The notes: generated from the sequence alone by a model not told the origin. A stretch of DNA of 64,000 bases from Pseudomonas sp. GD04091 (GCF_029836165.1 NZ_JAOEBG010000001.1:543534-607533); one strand, 5' to 3'; counted from the first letter of the stretch, positions 15,948-26,157 are shown. Numbers and translations are program-made.

Positions 15948-18296
15948 TCAGAAGGTCTGGCCCAGAGAGAATTGGAACACTTGCGTGTCGGCGTCGTCCG
16001 GCTTCTTGATCGGCATCGCCAGGCTGAAGCTCAGCGGGCCCAGCGCGGTGATCCAGGTCACACCCAGACCGACGGAGCTGGCCATGTCCGAGAAACCGAC
16101 TTTCGCGCAATCGGGCTTGGAGCCGCAATTGGTGTCGAACACGTTACCCACGTCCCAGAACACGGAGGTGCGCAGCGAGCGCTGGTCCTTGACGAACGGC
16201 AGCGGGAACAGCAGCTCCACGCCACCCTGGACGAGCACGTTACCACCGAACGGCAGCGGATCCTGGTCCGGGTCGGCAATGGTGCCCGGGTTCCTGCCGG
16301 TACTTGGCGTACTGCGCGGACCGAGGCTGCTGTCCTTGAAGCCACGCACCGAGTTGAAGCCACCGGCGTAGTAGTTCTCGTAGAACGGCAGGCCCGAGGT
16401 ACCGCCGAAGCCATCACCATAGCCCAGCTCGGTGTGCAGGCGCAGGGTGTAGTCGTTGTTGATTGGCTTGAACAGCTGGCCGCGGTAGTCGAGCTTGTAG
16501 AACGACAGGTCGCTGCCCGGTACGGTGGTTTCCAGAGTCAGGCTCTGGGAGTGACCACGGGTGGCCAGCACGCCCTTGTTCAGGGTCGACTCGGACCAGC
16601 CGATCGAAGCCTTGAAGTTCAGGAAGTTGTCGCCTTCGTCCTGGATGAACTTGAAGATTTCATCGACGGTGTAGCGGCCGGTCTTGAGCTTGTCCTGCTG
16701 CACGGTCAGGCCGTAGGTCAGGCGCGAAGTCTCGCTGATCGGATAGCCGAGGCTGACACCGGCACCCAGGCTGTCGACCGCATAGCTGGCCACGTCGACA
16801 TCGAGGTCATCGTAGTCGGTGCTGCGGTAGAAGGCGTTGTAGCCCAGGCTGACGCCGTCGGCGGTGAAGTAGGGGTCTACGAAGCCGAAGTTGTAGCGGG
16901 TCTGGTACTCGGAACGGGTCAGGCCGATCGACACCTTGTTACCGGTACCCAGGAAGTTGCTCTGACTGATCGAGCCGCCCAGGATCAGGCCGGCGCTCTG
17001 GGCGAAGCCGACGCTGGCGGTGATCGAGCCGGACGCTTGCTCTTCGACGCTGTAGTTGACGTCGACCTGGTCGTCGGTGCCCGGCACCGGCGGGGTCTCG
17101 ACGTTGACTTCCTTGAAGAAGCCCAGGCGCTCGAGGCGGGTCTTGGACTGGTCGATGAGGTAGGTCGAAGCCCAGCCGCCTTCCATCTGGCGCATCTCGC
17201 GACGCAGCACTTCGTCTTCGGTCTTGGTGTTGCCGCGATAGTTGATGCGGTTGACGTAGGCGCGCTTGCCCGGATCGACGACGAACATGATGTCGACCGT
17301 GTGATCCTGATCGTTCGGCTGCGGTACGCCGTTGACGTTGGCGAAGGTGTAACCCTCGTTACCCAGGCGACGAGTGATCAGGTCGGAGGTAGTGGTCATC
17401 ACCTTGCGCGAGAACACCTGGCCGGGCTGCACCAGCAGCAGCGACTTGACCTGGTCTTCCGGCACTTTCAGGTCGCCGGAGAGCTTCACGTCACGGACGG
17501 TGTATTTCTCGCCTTCGTTGATGTTGACGGTGATGTAGACATGCTTCTTGTCTGGCGTGATGGATACCTGGGTCGAGGCGATATCCATGTTGATGTAGCC
17601 GCGGTCGAGGTAGTAGGAACGCAGGCGCTCCAGGTCACCGGACAGCTTTTCACGGGCGTACTTGTCATCGTTCTTGAAGAACGACAGCCAGTTGGTGGTC
17701 TTCAGCTCGAACAGCTGCGACAGGGTCTCGTCGTCGAAGACCGTGTTGCCCACCACGTTGATGTGCTGGATCGCGGCGACGGTGCCTTCGTTGATCTTGA
17801 TCTTCAGGCCGACGCGGTTGCGTGGCTGCGGCACGACTTCGGCGTTTACCTCGGCCGAGTAGCGGCCTTGGGCCACGTACTGGCGTTGCAGTTCGTTACG
17901 CACGCCTTCCAGCGTCGCACGCTGGAAAATCTCGCCTTCGGCCAGGCCCGATTGCTTCAGGCCCTTCATCAGGTCTTCGGTGCTGATCGCCTTGTTGCCC
18001 TCGATCTCGATGCTGGAGACCGACGGGCGCTCGACCACGTTGATGATCAGGACATTGCCGTCGCGGTTCAGCTGGATGTCCTGGAAGAAGCCGGTCTTGA
18101 ACAGCGAGCGGGTCGACTCGACCAGGCGGCGGTCGTCGACCTGGTCGCCGACGTTCAGCGGCAAGGCGCCGAACACGCTACCGGCGGACACCCGCTGGAG
18201 GCCGTTGACACGAATATCGGAGATAGTGAAGGACTCGGCGTGAACTTCAGCGATCATCAGTGCGGAGAGCACCGCAGTTAGCAGCAGACGTTTCAT
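15948..18296 (-). CDS. bamA: outer membrane protein assembly factor BamA
   Basis: 782-residue Omp85-family insertase, the core of the BAM complex in the outer membrane. A 20-residue signal peptide (MKRLLLTAVLSALMIAEVHA) is followed by five POTRA domains to about residue 420, starting FTISDIRVNGLQRVSAG. A C-terminal 16-strand beta-barrel ends in the aromatic signature QFSLGQTF. The barrel has the conserved RGF motif in FNSVRGFKDSSLGPR, which stabilises the lid loop. It lies between rseP and skp, the classical rseP-bamA-skp-lpxD order, so outer-membrane quality control and lipid A genes are co-located. Confidence 0.98.
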   Translation of the reverse strand: MKRLLLTAVLSALMIAEVHAESFTISDIRVNGLQRVSAGSVFGALPLNVGDQVDDRRLVESTRSLFKTGFFQDIQLNRDGNVLIINVVERPSVSSIEIEGNKAISTEDLMKGLKQSGLAEGEIFQRATLEGVRNELQRQYVAQGRYSAEVNAEVVPQPRNRVGLKIKINEGTVAAIQHINVVGNTVFDDETLSQLFELKTTNWLSFFKNDDKYAREKLSGDLERLRSYYLDRGYINMDIASTQVSITPDKKHVYITVNINEGEKYTVRDVKLSGDLKVPEDQVKSLLLVQPGQVFSRKVMTTTSDLITRRLGNEGYTFANVNGVPQPNDQDHTVDIMFVVDPGKRAYVNRINYRGNTKTEDEVLRREMRQMEGGWASTYLIDQSKTRLERLGFFKEVNVETPPVPGTDDQVDVNYSVEEQASGSITASVGFAQSAGLILGGSISQSNFLGTGNKVSIGLTRSEYQTRYNFGFVDPYFTADGVSLGYNAFYRSTDYDDLDVDVASYAVDSLGAGVSLGYPISETSRLTYGLTVQQDKLKTGRYTVDEIFKFIQDEGDNFLNFKASIGWSESTLNKGVLATRGHSQSLTLETTVPGSDLSFYKLDYRGQLFKPINNDYTLRLHTELGYGDGFGGTSGLPFYENYYAGGFNSVRGFKDSSLGPRSTPSTGRNPGTIADPDQDPLPFGGNVLVQGGVELLFPLPFVKDQRSLRTSVFWDVGNVFDTNCGSKPDCAKVGFSDMASSVGLGVTWITALGPLSFSLAMPIKKPDDADTQVFQFSLGQTF

Positions 18297-18371
18297 GAAG
18301 TCCTTTTATTCCAACTGGCAATAAACAACCCGCCGCCACGAGGCGGCAGGTTTCGCGATTGAGCGAAGCTT

Positions 18372-19724
18372 TTATAGTCGACCCAGATCGTTGATCAGGG
18401 CGAGCAACATCACCCCGATGACCAAACTGATACCGATCTGGACCCCCCAACCTTGCACCCGATCCGAGAGCGGGCGACCGCGCGCCCACTCGATCAGGTA
18501 GAACAGCAAATGCCCCCCATCCAGTACCGGGATGGGCAGCAGATTCAGAACCCCCAGGCTTATGCTCAGATAGGCCAGGAAATTCAGGAAATCCCCGACG
18601 CCCGACTGGGCTGAAGCGCCCGCCACTTTAGCAATGGTTATCGGTCCGCTCAAGTTTTTTACCGAGAGCTCCCCGAACAGCATTTTCTTCAGCGATTCAA
18701 GGGTCAGGACGCTCATGTTCCAGGTGCGCGAGAGGCCCTCGCCCACCGCTTCCAGCGGTCCGTAGCTGACTTCGCGAAGCATCTGCGCCGGCCACTCGCC
18801 AGCCTTGACGCCTGCGCCCAGATAGCCTCCCGAGGCCTGCCCCTCACCCTTGCGAGCAAGGGTGACCGGCACGTCGAGCTGCGCGCCATCGCGCTCGATG
18901 CGCAAGGCCACCGTGCTTTGCGGACGGGCGCGCACCGCGTCCACCACCTGCTGCCAATCGGCCAGCGCCACGCCATCGAGCGCCAGCAGCTTGTCACCGC
19001 TCTTGAGCCCGGCGGCGGCCGCCGGGCCCTTCGGATCAATCTCGGCCAACACCGGAACCACTGCCGGGCGCCAAGGGCGCAGGCCGAGGGACTGGATCGG
19101 ATCAGGTTCGTCGGCACCCTTGAGCCAGTGGTTGAGCTGAATCTCGAGCTGACGCTCGGCCGTAGCCCCCTCGTCGACCACGCCCACCCGCAACACGCCG
19201 CTCTCGCCGAGGCGACGCACCAGCTGCAGGTTGACCGCCGACCAGCCATTGGTCGGTTTGCCGTCTATGGAAACGATCTCCTGGCCGACGCTCAGACCAG
19301 CGGTCGCCGCCAAGCTACCGGATTCGACCGCGCCGATGACCGGTCGCACCTGCTGCGAACCGAGCATGGCGACCACCCAGAAGAACAGGATGGCCAACAG
19401 GAAGTTGGCGATAGGACCTGCCGCGACGATGGCGATGCGCTGGCGCACGCTCTTGCGGTTGAACGACTGTTCGACCAGCGCCGGCGGCACTTCACTCTCG
19501 CGCTCGTCGAGCATCTTGACGTAGCCGCCCAAGGGAATCGCGGCAATCACGAACTCGGTACCCTGGCGATCATGCCAGCGCACCAGCGGCGTGCCGAAAC
19601 CGACCGAGAAACGCAGCACCTTGACGCCGCAACGCCGGGCCACCCAGAAGTGACCGAACTCGTGGAACGTGACCAGCACACCAAGCGCTATCAGTGTGCC
19701 GACAATCATGTAAAGCGCAGTCAT
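18372..19724 (-). CDS. rseP: site-2 zinc metalloprotease RseP/MucP
   Basis: 450-residue inner-membrane protease that cuts the anti-sigma factor (RseA/MucA) within the membrane to release the envelope-stress sigma factor. The start is the ATG at 19724 (MTALYMIVGTL) with GGAG 7 nt upstream. A TTG two codons earlier is too close to that site. The zinc motif HEFGH is at residues 21-25 in the first membrane helix. Two PDZ domains occupy the periplasmic middle (VGQEIVSIDGKPTNGW and KSGDKLLALDGVALADW). The third zinc ligand is in PIPVLDGGHLLFY near the C-terminus. Confidence 0.97.
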   Translation of the reverse strand: MTALYMIVGTLIALGVLVTFHEFGHFWVARRCGVKVLRFSVGFGTPLVRWHDRQGTEFVIAAIPLGGYVKMLDERESEVPPALVEQSFNRKSVRQRIAIVAAGPIANFLLAILFFWVVAMLGSQQVRPVIGAVESGSLAATAGLSVGQEIVSIDGKPTNGWSAVNLQLVRRLGESGVLRVGVVDEGATAERQLEIQLNHWLKGADEPDPIQSLGLRPWRPAVVPVLAEIDPKGPAAAAGLKSGDKLLALDGVALADWQQVVDAVRARPQSTVALRIERDGAQLDVPVTLARKGEGQASGGYLGAGVKAGEWPAQMLREVSYGPLEAVGEGLSRTWNMSVLTLESLKKMLFGELSVKNLSGPITIAKVAGASAQSGVGDFLNFLAYLSISLGVLNLLPIPVLDGGHLLFYLIEWARGRPLSDRVQGWGVQIGISLVIGVMLLALINDLGRL

Positions 19725-19766
19725 GTCCAATCTCCGGGTGACATTCGGCGGAGTCGGTCGCCAGGG

Positions 19767-20957
19767 TCAGCGACCGTGGCGCCGCAGCCATTCCCGGGAC
19801 AGCTCCCGGGCACGCTGATCGGCGGCGAATACCGCATCGAGCGTCGGCAGTGGGACCACGGGTTCCTGGTCGAGCACCTGCTCGATCATACCCGCGATCT
19901 CCGGGAAACGAATACGCCGCTGCAGGAAGGCATCGACGGCCACTTCATTGGCGGCGTTGAGCACCGCCGGGGCACTGTTGCCCGCCTCGGCAGCCTGACG
20001 CGCCAGGCGCAGGCAGGGGAAGCGCTGTTCGTCGGGGGACTGGAAATCCAGACGAGCGATGGCGAACAAGTCCAGAGGCGCGACGCCCGAATCGATACGC
20101 TCGGGCCAGGCCAGGGCATTGGCTATCGGCGTACGCATGTCCGGGTTGCCCAACTGGGCGAGCACCGAACCGTCCACATAGTCCACCAGCGAGTGAATGA
20201 CACTCTGCGGATGCACCACCACTTCCACCTGCGCAGGCCGTGCATCGAACAACCAGCAGGCCTCGATCAGTTCCAGCCCCTTGTTCAGCATGCTGGCCGA
20301 GTCGACCGAGATCTTGCGCCCCATGGACCAGTTGGGGTGCGCGCAGGCCTGCTCAGGCGTGACATCCATCAGCGCGGCGGCCGGCGTCTCGCGGAACGGG
20401 CCACCCGAGGCAGTCAGCAGGATACGGCGCACGCCCACCGGCGCCAGCCCCCGCGCATAGTCACCGGGAAGGCACTGGAAGATCGCATTGTGCTCGCTGT
20501 CGATCGGCAGCAGCACCGCGCCGCTGCGCCGCACCGCATCCATGAACAGCGCGCCGGACATCACCAGGGCTTCCTTGTTGGCCAGCAGGACCTTCTTGCC
20601 CGCCTCGACCGCGGCCAGGGTCGGGCGCAGGCCGGCGGCGCCGACGATGGCGGCCATCACCGTGTCCACCTCGCTGGCGGACGCGACCTGGCACAAGCCA
20701 CCCTCGCCCTCAAGCACCTCGGTGGCGCAACCGGCCGCGGCCAGCCCCTGACGCAGCTGTGCGGCGGCGTCGGCGCCTGGCACCACGGCGTAGGCCGGAC
20801 GGTGGCGCTCGCACAGGGCCAGCAACTCGTCCAGGCGCGAGTATCCGCTCAGGGCGAACACCTGGTAGCGGTCAGGATGGCGCGCGATGACATCCAGCGT
20901 GCTCAGGCCGATGGAACCGGTAGCCCCCAGCACGGCGATACGTTGTACACGATTCAC
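19767..20957 (-). CDS. dxr: 1-deoxy-D-xylulose 5-phosphate reductoisomerase
   Basis: First committed enzyme of the MEP isoprenoid pathway, converting DXP to MEP with NADPH; it is the fosmidomycin target. I take the GTG at 20957 as start because it forms a GTGA overlap with the cdsA stop and gives 396 residues beginning [20 protein letters not shown]. That is the right place for the NADPH-binding GATGSIG loop. In-frame ATGs 4 and 8 codons upstream are less likely. [34 protein letters not shown] and [18 protein letters not shown] mark the active site. ispD of the same pathway is at the start of the window. Confidence 0.96.
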   Translation of the reverse strand: MNRVQRIAVLGATGSIGLSTLDVIARHPDRYQVFALSGYSRLDELLALCERHRPAYAVVPGADAAAQLRQGLAAAGCATEVLEGEGGLCQVASASEVDTVMAAIVGAAGLRPTLAAVEAGKKVLLANKEALVMSGALFMDAVRRSGAVLLPIDSEHNAIFQCLPGDYARGLAPVGVRRILLTASGGPFRETPAAALMDVTPEQACAHPNWSMGRKISVDSASMLNKGLELIEACWLFDARPAQVEVVVHPQSVIHSLVDYVDGSVLAQLGNPDMRTPIANALAWPERIDSGVAPLDLFAIARLDFQSPDEQRFPCLRLARQAAEAGNSAPAVLNAANEVAVDAFLQRRIRFPEIAGMIEQVLDQEPVVPLPTLDAVFAADQRARELSREWLRRHGR

Positions 20958-21769
20958 ATCACACCCCATTCGGCCGCCCACAGCAGCACGGCGAACATCG
21001 GAATCGCCGCGGTCAGGCTGTCGATGCGATCGAGCACGCCACCATGGCCCGGCAGCAGGTTGCTGCTGTCCTTGATGCCTTCGCGGCGCTTGAACATGCT
21101 TTCGGTCAGGTCACCGACCACCGACGACATGACCACCACGACCGCACCGAGCAAGCCCAGCAATATCTGGCCGAAGCTCCAGTCGCGGGTCAGGCCCACA
21201 CCCAAGGTGATCAGCAGGCTGACCACCAGGCCGCCATAGACCCCCTCCCAGCTCTTGCCCGGACTGACCTGCGGCGCCAGCTTGCGCTTGCCGAAAGCAC
21301 GCCCGGAGAAGTAGGCGCCGATGTCGGCCGCCCAGACCAGCACCATGACCGCCAGGATCAGCCAGTTACCCAGCGGCCAGTGCTTGAGCAGCACCAACCC
21401 CTGCCAGGCAGGCAACAGCACCAGCAGGCCGATCAGCAAACGACAGGCGGCACTGCTCCACAGTTCGTTGCTGCGCGGGTAGGTCAGCACCAGCCAGGTG
21501 GCCAGCGCCCACCAGATCACCGAGGCCCCCAGCACCCAGGGGGCGAGGTCCGGCATCAAGTAGAGCAGCATCAGCGCCCCGGCGACCACGGCGGCATAGG
21601 CGATGCGCAGCGGCTGCGCCACCAGGCCGGCCAGACGCGCCCACTCCCAGGCCCCGAGCGTGACCACGAAACCGATGAACAGGGCGAAATCCCCACCGTT
21701 GAGCAGGAAGAAGCCGCCCAGCGCGATCGGCAACAGGATCAGCGCGGTAATGATGCGTTGTTTAAGCAT
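20954..21769 (-). CDS. cdsA: phosphatidate cytidylyltransferase
   Basis: 271-residue integral membrane enzyme that makes CDP-diacylglycerol from phosphatidic acid and CTP for all phospholipids. Seven to eight apolar segments fill the first 200 residues. The family signature begins [20 protein letters not shown] and continues into [33 protein letters not shown] follows. The gene starts with TAATG, one base shared with the uppS stop, and ends in a GTGA overlap with dxr. The tight packing indicates coupled translation of uppS, cdsA and dxr. Confidence 0.98.
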   Translation of the reverse strand: MLKQRIITALILLPIALGGFFLLNGGDFALFIGFVVTLGAWEWARLAGLVAQPLRIAYAAVVAGALMLLYLMPDLAPWVLGASVIWWALATWLVLTYPRSNELWSSAACRLLIGLLVLLPAWQGLVLLKHWPLGNWLILAVMVLVWAADIGAYFSGRAFGKRKLAPQVSPGKSWEGVYGGLVVSLLITLGVGLTRDWSFGQILLGLLGAVVVVMSSVVGDLTESMFKRREGIKDSSNLLPGHGGVLDRIDSLTAAIPMFAVLLWAAEWGVM

Positions 21770-22524
21770 TAAGCGCGGGCTCCAGCTTCGACCTGCTCGC
21801 TGGTCTTACCGAAGCGGCGCTGGCGCGAAGCGAAATCGGCCAGCGCGTTACGCATGGCCTCGTGTTTGAAGTCCGGCCAGTACAGGTCGGAGAAGTACAG
21901 CTCGGCGTAGGCCAGCTGCCACAACAGGAAATTGCTGATGCGGTGCTCGCCGCCGGTGCGGATGCACAGGTCGGGCAGCGGCAGGTCTCCTGTGGCCAGA
22001 CAGGTCTGCAGGAGCTCCGGGGTAATGTCCTCCGGACGCAGGTGGCCGGCCTGGACTTCCCTGGCCAGACGCTGCGCGGCCTGGGCGATATCCCACTGGC
22101 CGCCATAATTGGCGGCGATCTGCAGGATGAAGCGGTTGTTGCCGGCCGTGATGGCCTCGGCCTCGCGCATCGCCGCCTGCAGCTCAGGGTGGAAACGCGA
22201 ACGGTCACCGATGATCCGCAGGCTGATGTCATTGTCGTTCAGGCGCTTGGCCTCACGACGCAGCGCCGAGAAGAACAGCTCCATCAACGCCCCGACCTCT
22301 TCGGCCGGACGCTGCCAGTTCTCGCTGGAGAAGGCGAAGAGCGTGAGCACCTCGACCTTCGCCTCGGCGCAGACTTCGATCACCGCCCGAACGGCATCCA
22401 CACCAGCCTTGTGTCCGGCGACGCCGGGCAGAAGACGCTTCTTCGCCCAGCGATTGTTGCCATCCATGATGATCGCGACGTGACGCGGCACCGAGGACGG
22501 TGCCGCTGACTTGGTCTTTTCCAT
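21769..22524 (-). CDS. uppS: undecaprenyl diphosphate synthase
   Basis: 251-residue cis-prenyltransferase that extends farnesyl-PP with eight isopentenyl-PP units to the C55 carrier lipid for peptidoglycan and O-antigen. The catalytic Asp is D21 in IIMDGNNRWAKK. LTLFAFSSENWQRPAEEV, ISLRIIGDRSRF, ANYGGQWDI and the C-terminal PDLCIRTGGEHRISNFLLWQ motif are all present. It follows frr by 18 nt and overlaps cdsA by one base. Confidence 0.98.
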   Translation of the reverse strand: MEKTKSAAPSSVPRHVAIIMDGNNRWAKKRLLPGVAGHKAGVDAVRAVIEVCAEAKVEVLTLFAFSSENWQRPAEEVGALMELFFSALRREAKRLNDNDISLRIIGDRSRFHPELQAAMREAEAITAGNNRFILQIAANYGGQWDIAQAAQRLAREVQAGHLRPEDITPELLQTCLATGDLPLPDLCIRTGGEHRISNFLLWQLAYAELYFSDLYWPDFKHEAMRNALADFASRQRRFGKTSEQVEAGARA

Positions 22525-22542
22525 TAAAGAGAAACCCTGGCC

Positions 22543-23100
22543 TCAAACGGCCATCAGGTCCTTTTCCTTGGCTTTGAAGGCTGCGTCGACTTCGGCGACG
22601 AACTTGTCGGTCAGCTTCTGGATCTCGTCGGCGGCGCGACGCTCTTCGTCCTCGCTGATTTCCTTGTCCTTGGTCAGCTTCTTGAGGTCGGCCAGGGCAT
22701 CGCGGCGCACGTTGCGCACGGCGACCTTGGCGTCCTCAGCCACAGCACTGGCTTGCTTGGTGTAACCCTTGCGGGTTTCCTCGGTCAGGGCCGGCATCGG
22801 CACACGAATGGTAGTACCGGCGCTGGACGGATTCAGGCCCAGGTCGGAGGTCAGGATGGCCTTCTCGATGGCAGCACTGAGGTTCTTGTCGTGGGCGACG
22901 ATCTTCAGGGTACGGGCGTCCTCGACGGTGATCGCGGCCACCTGGTTCAGCGGCATGTCGCTACCCCAGGCCGGGACCTTGACGCCGTCCAGGATGCTCG
23001 GGTGAGCGCGACCGGTGCGGATCGCCGCCAGGTTGCGACCCAGGGCCTCGAGGGACTTGGTCATGCGCTCCTGGGCGCCTTTCTTGATGTCGTTGATCAT
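22543..23100 (-). CDS. frr: ribosome recycling factor
   Basis: 185 residues, exactly the family length. Frr with EF-G splits post-termination ribosomes. It is recognised by the N-terminal [26 protein letters not shown] helix (here [19 protein letters not shown]), [18 protein letters not shown] and [19 protein letters not shown]. The helical C-terminus contains [20 protein letters not shown]. It overlaps the pyrH stop by 4 nt (ATGA), the usual pyrH-frr arrangement. Confidence 0.98.
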   Translation of the reverse strand: MINDIKKGAQERMTKSLEALGRNLAAIRTGRAHPSILDGVKVPAWGSDMPLNQVAAITVEDARTLKIVAHDKNLSAAIEKAILTSDLGLNPSSAGTTIRVPMPALTEETRKGYTKQASAVAEDAKVAVRNVRRDALADLKKLTKDKEISEDEERRAADEIQKLTDKFVAEVDAAFKAKEKDLMAV

Positions 23101-23840
23101 GCTTCGCCTTCCTCGATCAAAGTACCTTCAGCACCACCCACCACGATGTTCAGCAGGGCGCCAGGCTTGTTCATGTTGAATACCCGCAATGGCATCTTGT
23201 GGTCGCGGCACAGGCAGATTGCGGTCAGGTCCATGACGCCGAGCTTGCGATCCAGCACCTCGTCGTAGGTGAGGTGATCGAACTTCTCGGCGTGCGGATC
23301 CTTGAATGGATCGGCAGTGTACACACCATCGACCTTGGTCGCCTTCAGCACGACGTCGGCATCGATTTCGATGGCACGCAGGCAGGCTGCGGAGTCGGTG
23401 GTGAAGAACGGGTTGCCGGTACCGGCGGAGAAAATTACCACATCACCGGAGTTGAGGTGACGAATTGCTTTGCGACGATCGTAATGATCGGTGACACCGA
23501 CCATGGAAATGGCCGACATGACCAGCGCCGGGATGTTCGAGCGCTCCAGCGCGTCGCGCATGGCCAGGCCGTTCATCACGGTGGCCAGCATGCCCATGTG
23601 GTCACCGGTGACGCGATCCATGCCGGCTGCGCTGAGCGCGGCGCCGCGGAACAGGTTGCCACCACCGATCACCAGGCCGACCTGGACACCGATACCTACC
23701 AGCTGGCCGACTTCCAGGGCCATGCGATCCAGCACCTTCGGGTCGATCCCGAAGTCTTCCGAGCCCATCAGGGCCTCGCCGCTAAGTTTGAGCAAAATGC
23801 GTTTATAGCGAGGTTGGCGACCACTCACCTGCTGAGCCAT
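23097..23840 (-). CDS. pyrH: uridylate kinase (UMP kinase)
   Basis: 247-residue bacterial UMP kinase of the amino-acid-kinase fold, making UDP and feeding the CTP made by PyrG. Visible motifs are [54 protein letters not shown] and [17 protein letters not shown]. The ribosome site GCAGGAG is 8-9 nt before the ATG. A separate promoter and two small hairpins precede it, so it is probably transcribed partly on its own after the terminator behind tsf. Confidence 0.98.
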   Translation of the reverse strand: MAQQVSGRQPRYKRILLKLSGEALMGSEDFGIDPKVLDRMALEVGQLVGIGVQVGLVIGGGNLFRGAALSAAGMDRVTGDHMGMLATVMNGLAMRDALERSNIPALVMSAISMVGVTDHYDRRKAIRHLNSGDVVIFSAGTGNPFFTTDSAACLRAIEIDADVVLKATKVDGVYTADPFKDPHAEKFDHLTYDEVLDRKLGVMDLTAICLCRDHKMPLRVFNMNKPGALLNIVVGGAEGTLIEEGEA

Positions 23841-23882
23841 TGCGAGTCTCTCCTGCGGCGTACTTTTAGAAAATTCCGTGCG

Positions 23883-23929
23883 GGCTGTTTGCAGCCTGCT
23901 AACTGTAGCGTGGCACTGCTTCAGTGCCA
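23883..23929 (-). promoter_or_regulatory. two small hairpins in the pyrH leader
   Basis: Perfect inverted repeats at 23911-23918/23922-23929 (8-bp arms, 3-nt loop) and 23883-23887/23893-23897 (GGCTG/CAGCC) lie in the 5' leader of pyrH. They are downstream of the proposed promoter. Their function is unknown; they could affect mRNA stability or translation. Confidence 0.35.
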
Positions 23930-23941
23930 GCGAAGAAAGGC

Positions 23942-23968
23942 CTTATAAACCCTGCTCCGTTTTGACAA
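23942..23968 (-). promoter_or_regulatory. promoter candidate for pyrH-frr-uppS
   Basis: On the minus strand TTGTCA (23963-23968) and TATAAG (23942-23947) are separated by 15 bp. The hexamers are good and the spacing is slightly short. It directly follows the tsf terminator, a logical position. Confidence 0.4.
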
Positions 23969-24000
23969 AGAGGCTGCGCGCGTAAGCGGGCAGCCTCTTT
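23968..24000 (-). terminator. rho-independent terminator after tsf
   Basis: An 11-bp perfect stem (23968-23978 with 23990-24000) with an 11-nt loop lies about 22 nt past the tsf stop on the minus strand. The stem foot gives TCTTTG followed by a short T-containing stretch. Confidence 0.75.
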
Positions 24001-24021
24001 GGGGCGACAGACGAGTCCGTC

Positions 24022-24885
24022 TTACTGCTTGGCGGCAGCTACCTGGGCGGCAACTTCGGCAGCGAAGTCGTCAACCGGCTTCTCGATGCCTTCGCCGACC
24101 TTGAAGTAGGTGAAGGAAACGATTTCGGCGCCAGCTTTCTTGGCCAGCTCGCCAACCTTGACTTCCGGGTTCATGACGAAGGCTTGCTCTTTCAGCGAGG
24201 CTTCGGCTTTGAACTTGGTGATACGACCGTTGATCATGTTCTCAACGATGTTCTCCGGCTTGCCGGCGATCTTGTCGGCGTTCAGCTGCAGGAAGACGTT
24301 CTTCTCGCGCTCGATGGCCTCGGCGGAGATTTCCGATGCATCCAGGAACTCCGGGTTCGAAGCTGCAACGTGCATGGCGATGTTCTTGGCCAGCTCGACG
24401 TCGCCGCCTTTCAGGACAACGACAGCACCGATCTTGTTGCCGTGCAGGTAGGCGCCGACCACGTCACCTTCAACGCGCACCAGGCGACGGATGTTGACGT
24501 TTTCGCCGCACTTGGCGACCAGGGCTTCACGAGCGGCTTCACGCGAAGCGATCAGCGGAGCGGCGTCGGTCAGCTTCTGGGCGAAGGCTTCTTCGATGCT
24601 TTCGGCAACGAAGTTCTTGAAGTCGTCTTGCAGGGCCAGGAAGTCGGTCTGCGAGTTCACTTCCAGCAGGACGGCGGATTTACCGTCGGTCTTGACAGCG
24701 ATGGCGCCTTCGGCGGCAACGTTGCCAGCCTTCTTGGCGGCCTTGATGGCGCCCGAGGCACGCATGTCGTCAATGGCTTTCTCGATGTCGCCGCCGGCCT
24801 TTTCCAAGGCCTTCTTGCAATCCATCATGCCTTCGCCGGTACGCTCGCGCAGTTCTTTGACCAGCGCTGCAGTAATTGCTGCCAT
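24022..24885 (-). CDS. tsf: translation elongation factor Ts
   Basis: 287-residue guanine-nucleotide exchange factor for EF-Tu. The UBA-like N-terminal domain (about 1-55) holds LVKELRERTGEGMMDCKKAL. The core motif that contacts EF-Tu is seen as VNSQTDFLALQDDF. KLTDAAPLIASREAAREALV and VRVEGDVVGAYLHGNKIG follow. It is downstream of rpsB with an intervening strong hairpin, and has its own terminator. Confidence 0.98.
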   Translation of the reverse strand: MAAITAALVKELRERTGEGMMDCKKALEKAGGDIEKAIDDMRASGAIKAAKKAGNVAAEGAIAVKTDGKSAVLLEVNSQTDFLALQDDFKNFVAESIEEAFAQKLTDAAPLIASREAAREALVAKCGENVNIRRLVRVEGDVVGAYLHGNKIGAVVVLKGGDVELAKNIAMHVAASNPEFLDASEISAEAIEREKNVFLQLNADKIAGKPENIVENMINGRITKFKAEASLKEQAFVMNPEVKVGELAKKAGAEIVSFTYFKVGEGIEKPVDDFAAEVAAQVAAAKQ

Positions 24886-25020
24886 TTCAAAATCCTCTTG
24901 GAAAGTTTTTCAACCATTCCACCCGCTCTTCACGGGCGTTAAATTCTGCAAATCCGCTGTTTTTTACCTCAGCCAGCCCATGATGCGGGGCCATCGCTGA
25001 CAGCAGGATTTCAAGGTGGC

Positions 25021-25045
25021 AAAAAGGGGGCCAAGCCCCCTTTTT
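25021..25045 (-). terminator. terminator/attenuator between rpsB and tsf
   Basis: An 11-bp perfect stem (25021-25031 with 25035-25045), loop CAA, with A and T tracts forming its foot so it works on either strand. It lies about 29 nt after the rpsB stop and 136 nt before tsf. A partial terminator at this spot would set the ratio of S2 to EF-Ts. Confidence 0.85.
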
Positions 25046-25073
25046 GCGTGCCGAGTCAGACGCTAAGCGTCAA

Positions 25074-25811
25074 TTACTCAGCAGCAGGTGCAGCCGCTTC
25101 TTCAGCGTAGACTTCGGTGCCGCCGGCAACATTGTTGCGGCCGCGGATGACGGCGTCAGCCATCGAAGTCATGTACAGCTCGATAGCGCGGATGGCGTCA
25201 TCGTTACCTGGGATGATGTAGTCAACACCTTCCGGGCTGCTGTTGGTATCGACAACGCCGATGACCGGGATGCCCAGCTTGTTGGCTTCGGTGATGGCAA
25301 TGCGCTCGTGGTCGACGTCGATCACGAACAGGGCATCAGGCAGGCCGCCCATGTCCTTGATACCACCCAGGCTGCGATCCAGCTTTTCCAGGTCGCGCGA
25401 ACGCATCAGGGCTTCTTTCTTGGTCAGCTTGGCGAAAGTGCCGTCTTCGGCCTGGGTTTCCAGGTCGCGCAGACGCTTGATCGAAGCGCGGATGGTCTTG
25501 TAGTTGGTCAGCATGCCGCCCAACCAGCGGTGGTCAACGTATGGCGAACCGCAACGAGCAGCTTGCTCGGCGACGATCTTGCCGGCGGAACGCTTGGTGC
25601 CGACGAACATGATCTTGTTCTTGCCCTGGGCCAGGCGCTCTACGAAGGACAGAGCTTCGTTGAACATTGGCAGGGTTTTTTCCAGGTTGATGATGTGGAT
25701 CTTGTTACGCGCGCCGAAAATGTACTTGCCCATTTTCGGGTTCCAGTAACGGGTCTGGTGGCCGAAGTGCACACCGGCCTTCAGCATATCGCGCATGTTG
25801 ACTTGGGACAT
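25074..25811 (-). CDS. rpsB: 30S ribosomal protein S2
   Basis: Small-subunit protein S2, 245 residues from the ATG at 25811 ([19 protein letters not shown]). The open frame continues 32 codons upstream but that part is leader sequence. Family motifs [54 protein letters not shown] and [20 protein letters not shown] are all present. It is divergent from map, as in E. coli and other gammaproteobacteria. Confidence 0.98.
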   Translation of the reverse strand: MSQVNMRDMLKAGVHFGHQTRYWNPKMGKYIFGARNKIHIINLEKTLPMFNEALSFVERLAQGKNKIMFVGTKRSAGKIVAEQAARCGSPYVDHRWLGGMLTNYKTIRASIKRLRDLETQAEDGTFAKLTKKEALMRSRDLEKLDRSLGGIKDMGGLPDALFVIDVDHERIAITEANKLGIPVIGVVDTNSSPEGVDYIIPGNDDAIRAIELYMTSMADAVIRGRNNVAGGTEVYAEEAAAPAAE

Positions 25812-26157
25812 GATAGTTCCTTGATAAGTCGGGTTGGGCCTCCACGCATCCCAATGACCAACCCACGTTTCCGAAGAATCGGGGCACCCAGGCCATCGTG
25901 TCGACACGTGTGTGGGTTTGAGCTTGCGAAGGACCTCCTCCGAAAGCGGCGCACTTTATACCACAGACCACGAACGAGCGAAACCCGAATGATGCATCGT
26001 CCGTCAGTGGCTTTTGCAGCACCCGGGCTTTGCGGCCAGAATGCCCTCAATAGCCAACCGGATGCCCCGGTTTATCCGGACAGATCGCCGCCGCGCTCTG
26101 GTAGAATCCGGCCTTTCCCGTTCGTTCGCGCCGCACGCGGCGCCGTAGAGAGCCTGT
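25812..26157. other. divergent rpsB/map intergenic region
   Basis: 346 bp with no gene. On the minus strand a TATAAA -10 (25955-25960) is followed by a GC-rich discriminator (GTGCGCC), typical of stringently controlled ribosomal promoters. It leaves an rpsB leader of about 140 nt with several GGG/CCC-rich segments that could form the kind of S2-binding leader known from E. coli rpsB; that is inference. On the plus strand TAGAAT (26102-26107) is a -10 candidate for map-glnD-dapC. Confidence 0.4.

Noticed and set aside
15972..18281. 769-codon open frame opposite bamA
   Set aside because: Antisense shadow; bamA has complete POTRA and barrel features on the other strand.
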